The position numbers and the translations under genes are program-made. Source: Coprinopsis marcescibilis (Eukaryota; Basidiomycota; Agaricomycetes; Agaricales; Psathyrellaceae). From it: a stretch of 49,410 bases of DNA. The notes under the pieces were generated by a model. The model searched no databases. It saw only the letters and a program-made list of their open reading frames with translations, and was not told where the DNA came from. Positions 1 to 11,033 of this stretch are shown piece after piece (the stretch's first letter is position 1; each line of letters begins with the position of its first letter). Location of the stretch: contig ML210211.1 in NCBI GenBank assembly GCA_004369085.1, forward strand, positions 99,899-149,308, written 5' to 3'.

Positions 1-178
1 ATAGTTTTCGAATAAGACTTTTGTTAGTCTTCTCAACAACGGATCGTCTCACTCAAATCCTCTTGAAACTCTATTATCTTGACGTTCGTTTGTCTTGACT
101 TATTCGTTTAAACTCGCTTGTCTCGACGATCTCTCGTCTTGACTCTATCGTTAACTATCGTCCAACGACTAAGGCGTA
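1..178. other. AT-rich edge with TCTTGAC-like repeats
   Basis: No gene is seen. The heptamer TCTTGAC or a one-base variant recurs at 77-83, 93-99, 121-127 (TCTCGAC) and 137-143, with a further variant at 61-67. This looks like low-complexity or degenerate repeat DNA downstream of the Crinkler remnant. No function can be assigned. Confidence 0.4.
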
Positions 179-1682
179 TCACTCGCCTTGCGTCGTAACA
201 CTACTCCCTTCGCTACCCATGCTACCCTCACTCCCCTGGCTACCTTTGCTACCATTGAGCTCTGCAAGATATGTGACATACTGAGGGTCATTTTCCAGAG
301 CGCGAATATACCAGAAGAATACAGTGATGCCACCTTTGGGGGTATATGAGTTAGGGTATGGGAAATACCATGGATGGGGTTTTCCTTCAATGAACAGAGG
401 GACATTATCAAGGGATCAGTAGTAAGCTTCCAGCTCCTTCATGCATTTCTGCAGTGCAACAAACACCCACATGAGGTTGTGCAATTGTTGGTCATCTTGA
501 GTTGAAGACAGTGCCACCCACTTTAGATCAGTGAGCCGTTGGATGATCATTTTATTGGTGAGAACTGCTCCCATGATACTAAGCCAGCCCGCAGCTGCAG
601 CAATCATGAACGTCAGGCAACAGCATTTGTCTTGGATACTCTTTCTCTAATACATAGGTCAGAATGCAATTGGAAATAGACATGGTGTCACTCACACTCT
701 CCTTGATCCAGGAGTGCCTCATGATAATACCCACCTGAATGGATGGGTTGCACCCACCCAGCATATTTTTCCCTTCATAGATCATAGTTGGGACTTGCAC
801 CTCCCCTATCTGGATAAAGTAGCAGCCATCAGTGCAGGTGCAGTTGCTGTTTTCCTCTTGGGTAACTTCTTTGTCAAGGATGCCACTGAGATGGAGCCAG
901 AAATCAGTGTTGAAAGCTTGCCCCATTGTATGCAAGGTGGATAGCATGTAAGTGAATTTTTCCATGTGTATCAATTCCTTGGTTGTTACTTGTGTGGAAT
1001 TGTCATCAACCAGCTTCAGAAACTGTTGGAAGATGCAATGGAAGATGGTTATTGGGGGGGGGACTGTCGAAGGACCATTTGGAGCCTTCAGGCCATCGTA
1101 AATTGTTTGAGGTTGATCTGTTTGAACCTTGCAATAGCCAGACGATTTAGCCCCAGCAGATGGGACATGGCCTTTAGTCCCAACTGTGTTTCTGTATTCT
1201 GCAGATACGTCAATGATGACACCAAGTCTCAAGAAAATATTGGAACAGGATGTACGAGTGAATTCTGGGAGCTCGGAGACCTGATCCACATCTGGTGCAA
1301 CAGTTTCTGGAAGCGAGGTATGAGCGTGGTTGAAACAATCACAAACTGCATGGAAAGACTCACCTGGCACAAATACAACAACATGGAGTTCATCTTCCAT
1401 TGGATCCCCAAACAGCGCTGAGATCTTGGTAGTAGGTGGCATAAGTTTGTCCATCTCCCTGCTTTCAAGGCCCCAGACCGAATCAGACAGGGTGCTGCCG
1501 ATGGGTAGCGAAACCCTGAAGAGCTGCATGGCACTGAGGGCCGTATAGGCAAAACAGTCTAGGTTTTGCTCTCGGATCAAGGCTTTGAGGATGTTGATGT
1601 TTTTGTCTGGAGCGATCTCAATGGTGAATATCTTATCTGCCCCATCGCCAAAAACAAGGCAGTTGAGGGCAATAGTTGCCAT
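179..1682 (-). pseudogene. Crinkler (CRN)-type effector homologue, truncated
   Basis: The N-terminus (about residues 1-115) has the fungal Crinkler header: a ubiquitin-like fold ending with the segment LFRVSLP, then a PPTTKISALFGDP block and a strand-forming LHVVVFVP. The following region matches the kinase-like module that often follows this header in basidiomycetes. Visible motifs are PPPITIFHCIFQQFL, GGCNPSIQ, and LSIMGAVLTNKMIIQRLTDL. Exon 1 is 1682-696, and a 49 bp GT-AG intron (647-695) restores the frame to exon 2 (646-419). An in-frame TGA at 416-418 interrupts the conserved domain. The same frame continues with another recognisable segment (YIRALENDP, VTYLAEL), then becomes a Gly/Ser repeat and stops at 179-181. 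The kinase C-lobe is absent. I therefore call it a pseudogene or a truncated protein of about 405 residues. Crinklers are host-cell-directed effectors in oomycetes; their role in mushrooms is unsettled. Confidence 0.75.
647..695 (-). other. Intron joining the two Crinkler exons
   Basis: On the minus strand the segment starts GTGAGT, has a TCTGACC branch-like site near its end and finishes TATTAG. Its 49 bp length is typical of this window. Removing it joins HSWIKES directly to the downstream reading frame that carries the second half of the domain. Confidence 0.8.
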
Positions 1683-2449
1683 ACTTAGAGGAGGAGGTTG
1701 CGGGATGAGATGAGAAAAGCGACACCGCCTTCAGAACGGAGTTTGAATCTCCCTGCTCGCAGGATACCCCTTCTTGTGTCGCTTGGCTTCAGTAATCTGA
1801 GGGAGGATTCTCGAAGTGTATGGAAAATTGTATCAGTTAGTAACCAACTTGAAATATGAGAGAAGTTTATTTATAATAATTCTAATGATAAGGAATCTTG
1901 TTCGTCTTGGGCTAATGGACAGTAGTAGCGTAGGTGGGGGGCTCGGAGCGGCGAGCTCAAGATTCTGAGTCTCGCGCGCTTTGGCAGGTTGTAAGGCCGA
2001 TGTGTGAGGAGTCGGGTAACCCCAACACACAGCCTTACTCTACTACTATCCAGGTGTGGGTGGGTGGGGAAGCATTTGTAGATGAACTGAGTAGAGACGA
2101 TTCAAGAATTGATCTCTAGAAGTGTGCGCGGAAGGTCAAAGGATGAAGGTTTCCTGAGGGTCGCATGTCAGCGGAAGGGCGCTGGCATGTTTGTTGTTGT
2201 TTGTTCCTTCCGCGCGCACAAGAGTAAAGACATGGACTGCGTTCACTGTGTCCATGTCTGCCTAATATGTGACTGAGCACAACCGGTCTATAATACATCT
2301 AAAATACAACCTATAGCTTGGTATGTACATGTACAACGACAACTTGGATATGCACCGAGCAAGTCCCCTCACGCGGCGATCCAGTGTCGATTTGTTGACT
2401 ATAACCCAGGCCAAAAGATGACCCGGCATCAATGTTCCTTCCATCCCCG
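1683..2449. other. Intergenic, no gene seen
   Basis: This stretch separates the 5' end of the Crinkler remnant from the 3' end of the carrier gene. It has only short unsupported reading frames. It should contain the Crinkler promoter and the carrier 3' UTR. No TATA box or repeat is convincing. Confidence 0.5.
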
Positions 2450-4080
2450 TTACAAGTACGTGTATCCTTTGTTTCTCGAGAGGTCGACGAGATTCTTGAG
2501 CTGCTCCAAGGTCAAGAAGATGAGGATTGTCGTGGGCTGTAGTCGAGTCCAAGCAGGGACCCATCCTTTGAACATAAACATCGGTCCATCCGCTGCCATC
2601 GATTGACGAATGACTGCCAAGGTCGACTGGGCGCGTTGAACAAGTCAGCATCGGAACCCTCATTCAGGAGATTCAGAACTTACATTCGAACCTGGACCTG
2701 AGGCGTTCATGATACGGGACTACAACATCGCAAGGGTTTGCTCCGATATATCAACAACCAAATAGTAAGCGCTAACCTTCAGTACATCAGCTGGCGAGCA
2801 CACGGTGGTCGCGACAGTTCCCTGTGTCGTGTCAAGTGAGCTTCATGCAAACGCTGGGAGAGGCCATACTCACAGCAGCGAAGCTCGCCGTAAAGTGGCA
2901 GATGATATTGTCTGAGAAGTATGGTGTTTTCAAAAGCTCGGCCTTGAAGAAATCGTAGGACGCCAGTTGGCTGGCGTTCATGAGTATCGCACGGAAGACA
3001 TTGGGCACAGCCCCGCGAGAAAGGGACGAGACTCCTTCATCTTTGACCATCTACAGAACCAGATCAGCACAATTGCGTTCGAGTAGAGAACAAGAAAGCA
3101 AAATGAGTGCAACAACACGAGGACGCGATCGAGTTACCGAGCGTATGGGATTACTTCCCCGCATACGTCATTGCCAAGCAAAACCTCTGAATAGGGGCGA
3201 GGGAATGCAAGTCTGAAAGCGAGACAATGCTCTGTACCGCGAAGAAGGATAGGCGACGAGGCGCCCATGCTCACCCGAAATAGTGCATCAAAACAATTCT
3301 TGTAGTTGAACCTCTTCTCTGGTGACTTTGCAAAGTCACCCTGCATCCGCACCATCACAATTTCTGACGTTGTGAGACGTAATGTCAGCTTCGTTTTGTC
3401 CACACTGCATGTGCTGCATACCTCCAGGGTTTCCAACCAAGCCAGCAATACCACCAGCTGCACAAAGTTAACCTCGGTAGTATACCGTCAGCAATGGTCA
3501 CATACCCATGCTTCCTGCAGCAGCCAGCTTCCATGCCGGAGCATCCTTCCCAGCACCTAGGAGCTTCTTGCTCTCGTCGTAGGCCCAGAACCTACACATC
3601 GAATACGACATCTGGCGTAGCCACGTCCCAGAGATTCCGTCAAAGAGCCCGCGAGCACCTGTACAGATCTCAAGAATTAGTCCACATGAAGCCAAATGTT
3701 TGTGCATCAAGGCACGAGCAAATGATGTGAAATGGTAGCTGACCTGCTGTTCGGACCGTCTTCCTGATGCTCTCTATCATCCTCTTATCGCCAGATGCTT
3801 GCAATCGCACTTTCGTTAAATCGAGAGGGCTGGAAGACGTTCAGAATGTTTAGGCTGCTTTGGACACAACAGAGCTCACTGTGTGATCGACGCGGCTATC
3901 GTCGCGGCAACACCTTGTGATGGATAGTGATGAGCTGAAGGGTTGGCAGCGCTGATTGCGAATGCACGTACCTCCCAACCAGAACGGGTAGGGTTGTTTC
4001 TTCGGCGGTGTCCTGCTCGCAGCATCTATCGCGGGAGGCGAAGGGGGTACCGCTGACGCTGCAACTTGTGTGGCCGACAT
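2450..4080 (-). CDS. DIC1: Mitochondrial dicarboxylate-type carrier (SLC25)
   Basis: An inner-mitochondrial-membrane exchanger of the SLC25 family. The three-repeat structure is visible through its signatures HPLDLTKVRLQ, NPGEIVMVRMQ and SPADVLKSRIM, one per repeat, each starting with the Px(D/E)xx(K/R) motif. Overall order and wording match yeast Dic1, which exchanges malate or succinate for phosphate, including NYKN, ASQLASYDFFK, CSPADV and the C-terminal TLEQLK. Ten exons are seen: 4080-3972, 3913-3880, 3829-3744, 3658-3506, 3457-3422, 3363-3275, 3050-2874, 2821-2777, 2719-2684 and 2626-2450. They sum to 942 bases, giving 313 residues, the usual carrier length. The chosen ATG precedes a short Ala/Pro-rich head and the YPFWLGG start of helix 1. 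Substrate is inferred from family resemblance only; an oxaloacetate or 2-oxoglutarate carrier is the main alternative. Confidence 0.9.
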
Positions 4081-5407
4081 TGTCTATGAGAATCTAAGCC
4101 AGTAAGACTTCTAGCAGGGTGACACGATGGATAGGAAGACATACCACAGAATGAGTCGAGACTTAAATGGACCGGATAAACTCGGAGGTTCCTATAATAT
4201 GTTGCTCTCAGAACCAGGAATCCTGATATTCACTCGTTCCTTCCACCCGTGACAACGGGAATCTGTGCCGTGATCGAAGCCTTCTTGTATTCGCTGTTTG
4301 CGGCGGACGTTGGCCACGCAAAGATCAAAGAAGTTGGAGGGCAAGTACGATGGGTATAGCGCAGGACCGTGGATCTGACTACCCTCTACACCTCCTGACG
4401 ATGCTGTTGCTCGTGGTTTCCAACCACTTGGGCTTGGTGCTGCTAATTGAAGACACGCCTAGATCGCTGTCGACGGCGCCAGATTCAGCGAGGAAAGGCC
4501 TTCCAACGACACAATGTATTGCAAGAACGTTGCGTTGGTGGGCAGATGGAAGTAAGAACAGAAGGAGGGGATTTGGCCTTTACAAAGATTAATCACAGGA
4601 CATGTATTCAGTTACGACAGACATAGGCCCCACACTGGACAAGATCGAACAGCCTGTAGGTTAGGGGCTGTTTGATGGCCACCTTCCTTTTCAAGCGACC
4701 TTGTGACCGGCACAAAAGCTGCCGGAGTTGCCCATTCCAGAACGACCCCTATGAAAGCCAGTTTCTTTCGCTCGGATTGGTTCAAGGTTGCAAGTTAGCA
4801 GCGTCAGCGGGATAGCAGGAGCTCCTTCTCTCGAAGAAGAGCATTTTTCATGTATAAGAATATATTTGAGGTATATTTCGCACTGAGTTCCGTCGGAGAT
4901 ACCTTGGATCAGGAAGACATCCAGAATACACCTTCCACAGGTGGGAATTAGTTCTACTGTTGGAGTACTCACGTCGTAGGACGCTCCAAGCTTGCCTGGT
5001 TGGAGCTATGTAGATCCCCGATTTCAAGGGCGTAGAGCATGATAGATAATCATCGACGATGTGATTGCACCAGTTGGGCTGAACTTGGGCTGACATACCA
5101 TTGACTTGAGACGATTCCGGGACTATCATGGGTCTGGCCCCTCTTCTTTCAATTAGTCTCTGCATCGTGCATCAGGCTTCAAAGTTCAGAAATGGTTGCA
5201 GTACCGCCGGATATGCCCGGGATAAATTCAGTCGGAGTCCAATCGCAAGCTGCTCATGATCACCCGATTAGCTCGGACTTGCAATTCCTTAGCCCAACAA
5301 CATTGTATGGGCGCTAACTCGCTGCTGTAGATTTTCCATTGAAAGAGTCATGATACAAATATGGGCATGATACGAATACCTCGTAGCCTATACTTAGTAG
5401 TACATCA
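4081..5407. other. Intergenic, no supported gene
   Basis: This stretch lies between the carrier promoter side and copy A of the duplicated family. Short frames exist on the minus strand (4691-4972 and 4848-5165), but their translations show no recognisable domain and no consistent splice pairing. I see no repeat or RNA gene here. Confidence 0.45.
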
Positions 5408-6801
5408 GTCGTGGAGGTGCCAATGCGCTCAAGAATCGTTAGACTCGCTGCCAATCGCTTTCAGCCTTTTGACCAGGGCATATTTCATGTTTGCGGCCGT
5501 GCAAATCCTGCTTGGCCGCAACTTCGGTGGAAATCGACCACACAGTAATCCGGCCAAGTTCCATCCCTCTTCTGATTTCGGTGTAAATCTCCGGGACCGG
5601 AGCTGCTCGAGGTCTCATGATATTGGACTCTCCTACAGGGAGTTGGCGAGTGATAATCCATTTCAACGGAAGGCATTGTCATCCCGTCCTGCGCTGTTCT
5701 CCCTGCCCTTTCTCTTGGTCTTGGAAATATGAAGATGAAGATGGTTGACTAGATGGCTGTGGAGGTCACGGGCTCGCAGCGCCGCTCCAAAAGTTTGGTT
5801 CCGTTTCCCATCGTCGACCAGCCACTGGCACTGGATCGCGCTAGCGAGGAAGTGCTTGTACTCATCCGCGCATGCCTCCTCTATGAGATGAAACCACGCA
5901 GCGGCTAAGCGTTTAAACTCGGGATCTGCCCCGCGTGGAAGCTCGCCGAATCTTTGTTTCGTCCAAAACGTGTCAAACCTGGCGCTTGCAGGGACGTCTG
6001 GAAGCACGCCGGGGATTGTGCCGACCTGGGGTATCGTGGCGGCGCGCGGCGGTGGGGGATCCTTGACAGTTGAAAGTGTAGGCTATCTCAGGCTGAAGAG
6101 GCTCCGGCACATGCGCAGTGTGGGGCTCCGAGTCTGTGGTCGCAGCTGATGAGGTTGCTTGCTTGGCTCGCGATCGCTTCGTAGGGCGGCCACAGGGACT
6201 TCCAGTGCTTTCGGACTCACTTTCGCTTTCATCAGTGGTCGAATCCTCAGCGTCAGATAGCTTTCGTTTTCTGTTTTCTGAGGGCTACGTTGCTTGCATG
6301 GCTTGCGATCGCTGTGTATGGCGGGCACAGGGGCTTTCGATGTTTTCGGACTCACATTCCTCAGTGGTCGGATCCTCAGCGTCAGACAGCTTTTGCTTTG
6401 AGTCTGAGCTTCTCTCAGAAGTTTGTGGCTGCGACCGATATGACCTGGAGAAAAGGCACAACAATTTAGTTAGCGCAAGCTCGAAAGTACACGATTTACG
6501 CAGAAACATACCAAGTAAGACCATACCCCCCACGACGTGATCCAAGGGTATAGTGTCTGCGGGAGAAAGTGGTGAGATAGTTGTGGTCAATGGAGCGGAA
6601 AGGTGCATGCAGACCTAAACCGATCCACCTTGGCCTTGAGTGGAATTTTGGTACCAGTAGTCGGGTATGGTTGTGTCGTAAAATGGACGCGGAATGTCAA
6701 GAAGTCGTGGTAGAAAGGAAAATGGGCCTCCAGCCAAAAGTTTAACGGAACCGTGGGTCTGTATTTAAACAAACTTGCGATCAAAAATCTGGTAACAAAG
6801 A
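5408..6801 (-). pseudogene. Decayed copy A of an unnamed duplicated gene family
   Basis: This segment is homologous, in inverted orientation, to 34581-36634. Shared blocks include DPEFKRLAAAWFHLI, CQWLV, WIITRQLPVGESNIM and EVAAKQD. The homology begins at TCTTTGTTAC (6801) and ends at CACGAC (5408). An intron is preserved at 6445-6511 (GTATGT donor, GCTAAC branch site, CCAG acceptor), matching 35244-35305 in copy B. Relative to copy B it lacks about 387 bp of pyrimidine-rich leader and about 425 bp of central coding sequence. It has lost the ATG and four bases near 5680, which puts a stop after NAFR. It has also gained a 135 bp tandem duplication (6154-6423). I do not recognise the family. 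The basic KKRK-like stretches of copy B suggest a nuclear protein, but that is inference. Confidence 0.8.
6154..6423. repeat. 135 bp tandem duplication within copy A
   Basis: The string GTTGCTTGC starts at 6154 and again at 6289. It is followed in both places by GCTCGCGATCGC or GCTTGCGATCGC, a CACAGGG(A/G)CTT segment, TCAGTGGTCG(A/G)ATCCTCAGCGTCAGA and an AGCTTT stretch. The period of 135 bp is a multiple of three. Copy B has only one version of this segment, so the duplication happened in copy A. Confidence 0.85.
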
Positions 6802-7111
6802 CGTTTATCTGCTTCCTTGGGTATTAACAAACAGGGTGGAGTAGCGCTTTGGACTCTGGATGGTGGCAATTACACCTTTCCAAGGCATATACCACCCTTC
6901 AAAACTCTATCGAATGCTACCCTCTACCACATTATATTTTAGGCCGGTCGTAAGTATAGATTCTGTGCTTCACTGTGCTACTTTCCCCTGTAAAGTCCAG
7001 GATCTAGGGATGACAAAGACATGGAAGCTATACGCGACAGCCAACTGAGCTTCAGCAATGACATTTATGTGGTTTACTAGTATAATAATACAGGTATCTT
7101 GTCAGGTACGC
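6802..7111. other. Intergenic between copy A and tyrosinase 1
   Basis: No gene is seen. It should contain the 3' UTR and polyadenylation region of the downstream tyrosinase, whose stop codon lies at 7112-7114 on the minus strand. Confidence 0.5.
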
Positions 7112-8472
7112 TCAAGCATAGATATAGCAGAGAGGCGCAGCTTCGGTATTCATCATGTCACCGATCGGGACGCTGGGAGTCAGGGAACTGTAATTCAACA
7201 TAGTGCTCAGGTTAACTTGAGGGCCAGTGAGGTCGTTAACGTTGACGGGACCAGAGATATCAGTCAGCCTATTGGCCAAGTCGGCCTTCTGCCAGAGCCA
7301 CCAGATGCGATCGACGTTACCGTGGTGGAGGTAGAACAAAGGTTCTAGGAAGAGTCAGGTCAGTCCAAGGTAAGCACGACTCAATCAAAAGCGCACCTCC
7401 AGGGCTCGTGTAAAAGTTAGTCATGTGGCCTCCGATAAGAGCATGTCCGGCGTCATGGGGCTTGGAATTTGGGGGAAGAGGAAAGACCGTGGTGCCGTCG
7501 AGTTCATTTCGGAAGGTCTCGAAGGTGGGCTGAGCAAGGACTACGTTGACTGCGGCAGTGGTGACAAAAGGCCTGAGGTCTTCGTTGATTCCGCGAGCAA
7601 CGCAGTGGTTTGTGCTTAGGTATCCAGGACCGACATGCAGAACCGTGTTGGCAAAGGGTCCGTCGACGACGCAGCCCTTGTAGAGCTCAGGAATTATCCT
7701 GGACGAAAGCACTGGGTCGGTGGGGTGCGGGTCAGTAGGGAGCGTGTAGGTTCCAGGGGCGCCATCCCCACCGAAACCGAGGATGGGGTGGAATACTGGG
7801 GAATTGATGATTCTGGTTACCGAACAGGTGAGTCCGAGGAAGTTTTATGGAGAGTTGTGAAACATACGGGACTGCGGCGTTGTCGGCGTCAATAGCCTGG
7901 TTCCAGTAGCTAGAAGAATCTAGTCAGAACATGAATCAGAACCCAGTACCTACCGGTACTCACGGAAGGGGTCCAAAATAGAGGCACGACTCGCGAAGAG
8001 TTTGCTCATATATCCTGAGATAGTTGCGATGCCACGGAAGGAATTGGCCCTAGATAATAGGGACATTGGCAAGGTTGTCAATAGTTTTAAAAGAAGTACT
8101 CACGACAATGTGTGCTTCATGTGCGGAAACGACGTGTGAGTACTGGAACTCGTCCCAGAGGGTGACCACCGATGGGTGGTCGCGAGACTTGGCGCGTCGG
8201 GTCTGTAGGCACTTGACAGCTCGAATGTAGTCGAGCTTTTGAAGGGCAGACAATGTTCTCCTACGGCACAACTGTGCGTGAGCCAACGTAATAGTGGAGC
8301 CGAATCACTATAGTGCTTACCATTCTTTGCGGACACGAATGTGGCTGCATCCACCGGCGCCTTGTCGAGCTTCCAACGTTGAGTTGGAGCTTGTCGGGGA
8401 GGCCTCCGTTTGAAGAACAACAAGGAATGCTGCTAATACGACAGAGAAAAGGACTCGGAAGGAGGATTGCAT
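7112..8472 (-). CDS. Secreted short tyrosinase 1 (type-3 copper)
   Basis: A binuclear copper oxidase that oxidises monophenols and/or o-diphenols to quinones, as in melanin formation. Six exons (8472-8321, 8260-8104, 8049-7964, 7909-7868, 7812-7397, 7344-7112) give 361 residues. The N-terminus is a signal peptide (hydrophobic VLFSVVLAAFLVVL). The CuA site is carried by SHVVSAHEAHI and FLPWHR. CuB is carried by HDAGHALIGGH and FYLHHGNVDRIWWLWQ. The length and the end shortly after the core indicate the short secreted class, without the C-terminal lid domain of the roughly 570-residue mushroom polyphenol oxidases. Its neighbour at 9488-10849 is a same-strand paralogue with the same intron positions. 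A TATA-like box sits 62-71 bp upstream of the ATG. A catechol oxidase lacking monophenolase activity cannot be excluded from sequence. Confidence 0.92.
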
Positions 8473-9487
8473 TGCAGGTCGAAAAAAGGAGAAGAGGAAC
8501 GGCCTGGAGAAAAAGAAACAGATCTGCTAGCGACCTTTTTATAGGTCCAAAGCGCGTCTTGACGGAAACAGTCAGAAGTCCCGCATCTTCCACTCTCACG
8601 TCAAAAGGCGGGATTTTTACTTATGTATTTGCTGTTGACGATAATCAAGGCCCCACTCTCTTTCAACTCGCCGGCGTCCGCTACTTGTCCGCGCCTCGCG
8701 TGATTGAGATTGGATGAACAGGTGAGGTTGGAGGAAGGGGCCCTCCCACGATTCTAGATCTTGAGTGATCTCCAGACATCTCTCAAATGTACGTTATCCT
8801 TTGAGAACGTACATAGACAGATACAGTCAAGTACCAGACAGAGCTCACCATCAACAAAGCCTGATCTGTATTGATTATGCTACATCGAACTTGTACTCTC
8901 AAGAAAACAACACACCTTACCTAGCGTTTCATCGAAAACGCCGGGTCCACAATCTTTGAATTGCTGACCAGGATCTAGGTATGTACCTTGAAGACTGAGC
9001 AGCGTTTCAGCGAGGTACAATCTTTTGCAATTTTCCTGATCTGTATCAAGTTTTTTTGGCAGGCGCCACAGCTCTCCAGGGTCAAATTACCCACGAACGG
9101 TCGGGAGGCCTAAGAAAAAATCCGCAAATGATTTGCTGGGTGATCTAAAGGTGATCCGCCAAACGGCTCAATGACATCTGTTCTTATGGACAAGGAATGT
9201 CAAAGAAACGAAACTGTTGGCCGGCGGAAGCCCGGAAGTTGGAACTGATATTTCGCCAGCTATGTACAGTCAGGAGAGCCACCTCCTGCTCGAGTTACAG
9301 ATTAGTATGCACTTGTAAGCCACGAAAATAGCACCAGCGATCGTACATACGTAATGTCTGGGAGAAATTTGAGTGAAGCGGGAACCGGGGTCTGACCTTC
9401 GTGTAAAACATTGAGATACGCAAGACAAGGATAAATAAAGAACATGACTTTGAAGCTACGAACATAAACCTTCGTGAAGCGCATCTT
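8473..9487. other. Intergenic between the tandem tyrosinases
   Basis: This roughly 1 kb region contains the promoter of tyrosinase 1 and the 3' UTR of tyrosinase 2. A TATA-like box at 8534-8543 is the only site I can support. Short reading frames on either strand have no recognisable product. Confidence 0.6.
8534..8543 (-). promoter_or_regulatory. TATA-like box of tyrosinase 1
   Basis: TATAAAAAGG on the minus strand, 62-71 bp upstream of the ATG at 8472. The spacing fits a basidiomycete core promoter with a short leader. Confidence 0.6.
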
Positions 9488-10849
9488 TCAAATGTAAGTA
9501 TAGCACAGTGGCTCATTTTCCGTGTTCATTACGTTTCGGATGGGGATTCTTGGCGTGAGGGTCCCAAAGTCCAAGACGGTGCTCAAAGTGACTTGTAGGC
9601 CGTTAATGTCGCGGACATCAACAGGGCCAGCAATTTCGCCGAGTCTTGCAGGATTGGCTTTTTGCCACAGCCACCAAAGTCTGTCCATATTGCCATGGTG
9701 GAGGAAGAAAAGAGGATCTGTGGGCGCGCCATTGGCATCAGAAACTTAGATATTTTGAAACAAACTTATTAGTTCTCTTACCTCCGGAACTGGAGTAATA
9801 GTTGGTCATCTCTCCGCCGATGAGGCCATGTCCGCCATCGTGAACCTTGGGATTCAGGGGAGCTGGAAACCCGATTGGGGTTCCATCCAACTGGCGCCTA
9901 AATTCTTCAAATGTCGGCTGAGTGAGAACAGCTGCGACTGAGGCACTGTTGACAAGGGGTCTGAAAACATCGTTGATCCCGCGAGTGATGCAATGGTTTG
10001 TGTTAAGGTAGCCGGGGCCGATGCGCAACACAGTGGTCGCAAACGGGCCGTCAACGACGCACCCTTTGTAAAGTTCAGGAATGAAACGAGACGATAGCTC
10101 CGAATTGTTTGCGTATGGGTCCACCGGAAAGGTATACGTTCCAGGAACACCATCCCCGCCGAATCCAAACTTAGAATGAAAAACCGGAGAGGCGCTAATT
10201 CTGAGAAAGATACCCTCAGGACGCGAACTGTACAGATGCAGAACATGATGCTCACGAAAGAGGACTGTCGGCATCAATGGCTTGATTCCAGTATCTGTAT
10301 TATTCAAATTCCCATTCCTTGAGAGGAGATATTCACTCACGGAAGCGGGCCTAGATACAAACACGATTCACGCAGTAAATTCTCGAAGGTCTTGACATAT
10401 TGTCGATGCCATGGCAGGAATTGACCCTACAACATGGACAAGTGAGCTTTATCGATCATGAGACTTCTAGTGCAGCGATTGAGCATGACTTACTACTATG
10501 TGCGTGGAGTGAGCGAATCTGACATGAATGTACTGCAATTCGTCCCAGATCGTGACAACAGCTGGATGGCTGGGGTTCATCGCGGGACGCGTCTGGAGGC
10601 ATTGGACTGAATGTATGAAGCTAATCTTCTGAAGAGGGCTTAGGGTTCTCCTGGTGACACATGTCGGTGAGTTATATATTTGTAAATGGACGCTAGATCG
10701 CACCATTCTCTTCGAATACGAACGTGGGAGCATGAACTTGGACGAGCGGGCAATGTCCCGTTGGTGATTAGTGTAATATTAGACTTTGCCTGAATAGCAA
10801 GGAAAAAGACAAGAACAAGAGAGCAAAGCATATGTAGAGATGGGGCCAT
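9488..10849 (-). CDS. Secreted short tyrosinase 2 (type-3 copper)
   Basis: A paralogue of the neighbouring tyrosinase, with six exons at equivalent positions: 10849-10704, 10650-10494, 10426-10341, 10294-10256, 10200-9782 and 9717-9488 (358 residues). Exons 2 and 3 have exactly the same lengths (157 and 86 bp) as in tyrosinase 1. The signal peptide is MAPSLHMLCSLVLVFFLAIQ. CuA is carried by the IHVRFAHSTHIV and FLPWHR segments, CuB by VHDGGHGLIGG and FFLHHGNMDRLWWLWQ. It lacks a C-terminal latency domain. The end, NTENEPLCYTYI, mirrors NTEAAPLCYIYA of tyrosinase 1. The tandem arrangement points to local duplication followed by clear protein divergence, so both copies appear to have been kept. 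Expected role: extracellular or cell-wall phenol oxidation or melanisation. Confidence 0.92.
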
Positions 10850-10900
10850 TTAAGGGGAAACGACGGTGGTCCTGGGAGTAACAGTTGCACCTCGCATCCC

Positions 10901-10906
10901 TTTATA
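10901..10906 (-). promoter_or_regulatory. TATA-like box of tyrosinase 2
   Basis: TATAAA on the minus strand, 52-57 bp upstream of the ATG at 10849. The spacing is close to that of the TATA-like box of tyrosinase 1. Confidence 0.55.
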
Positions 10907-11033
10907 TTTGAGTCTGTGGCCGTGATGAAATGCTGACAAGTCCTCTTCTGCTTCTCAAGCCACCGGAGGCAGCATGGAAGCAAGCAAGTGGCAGGGGGCT
11001 AGATCTAAACCCGACTCTATTACCTCTCAGATT

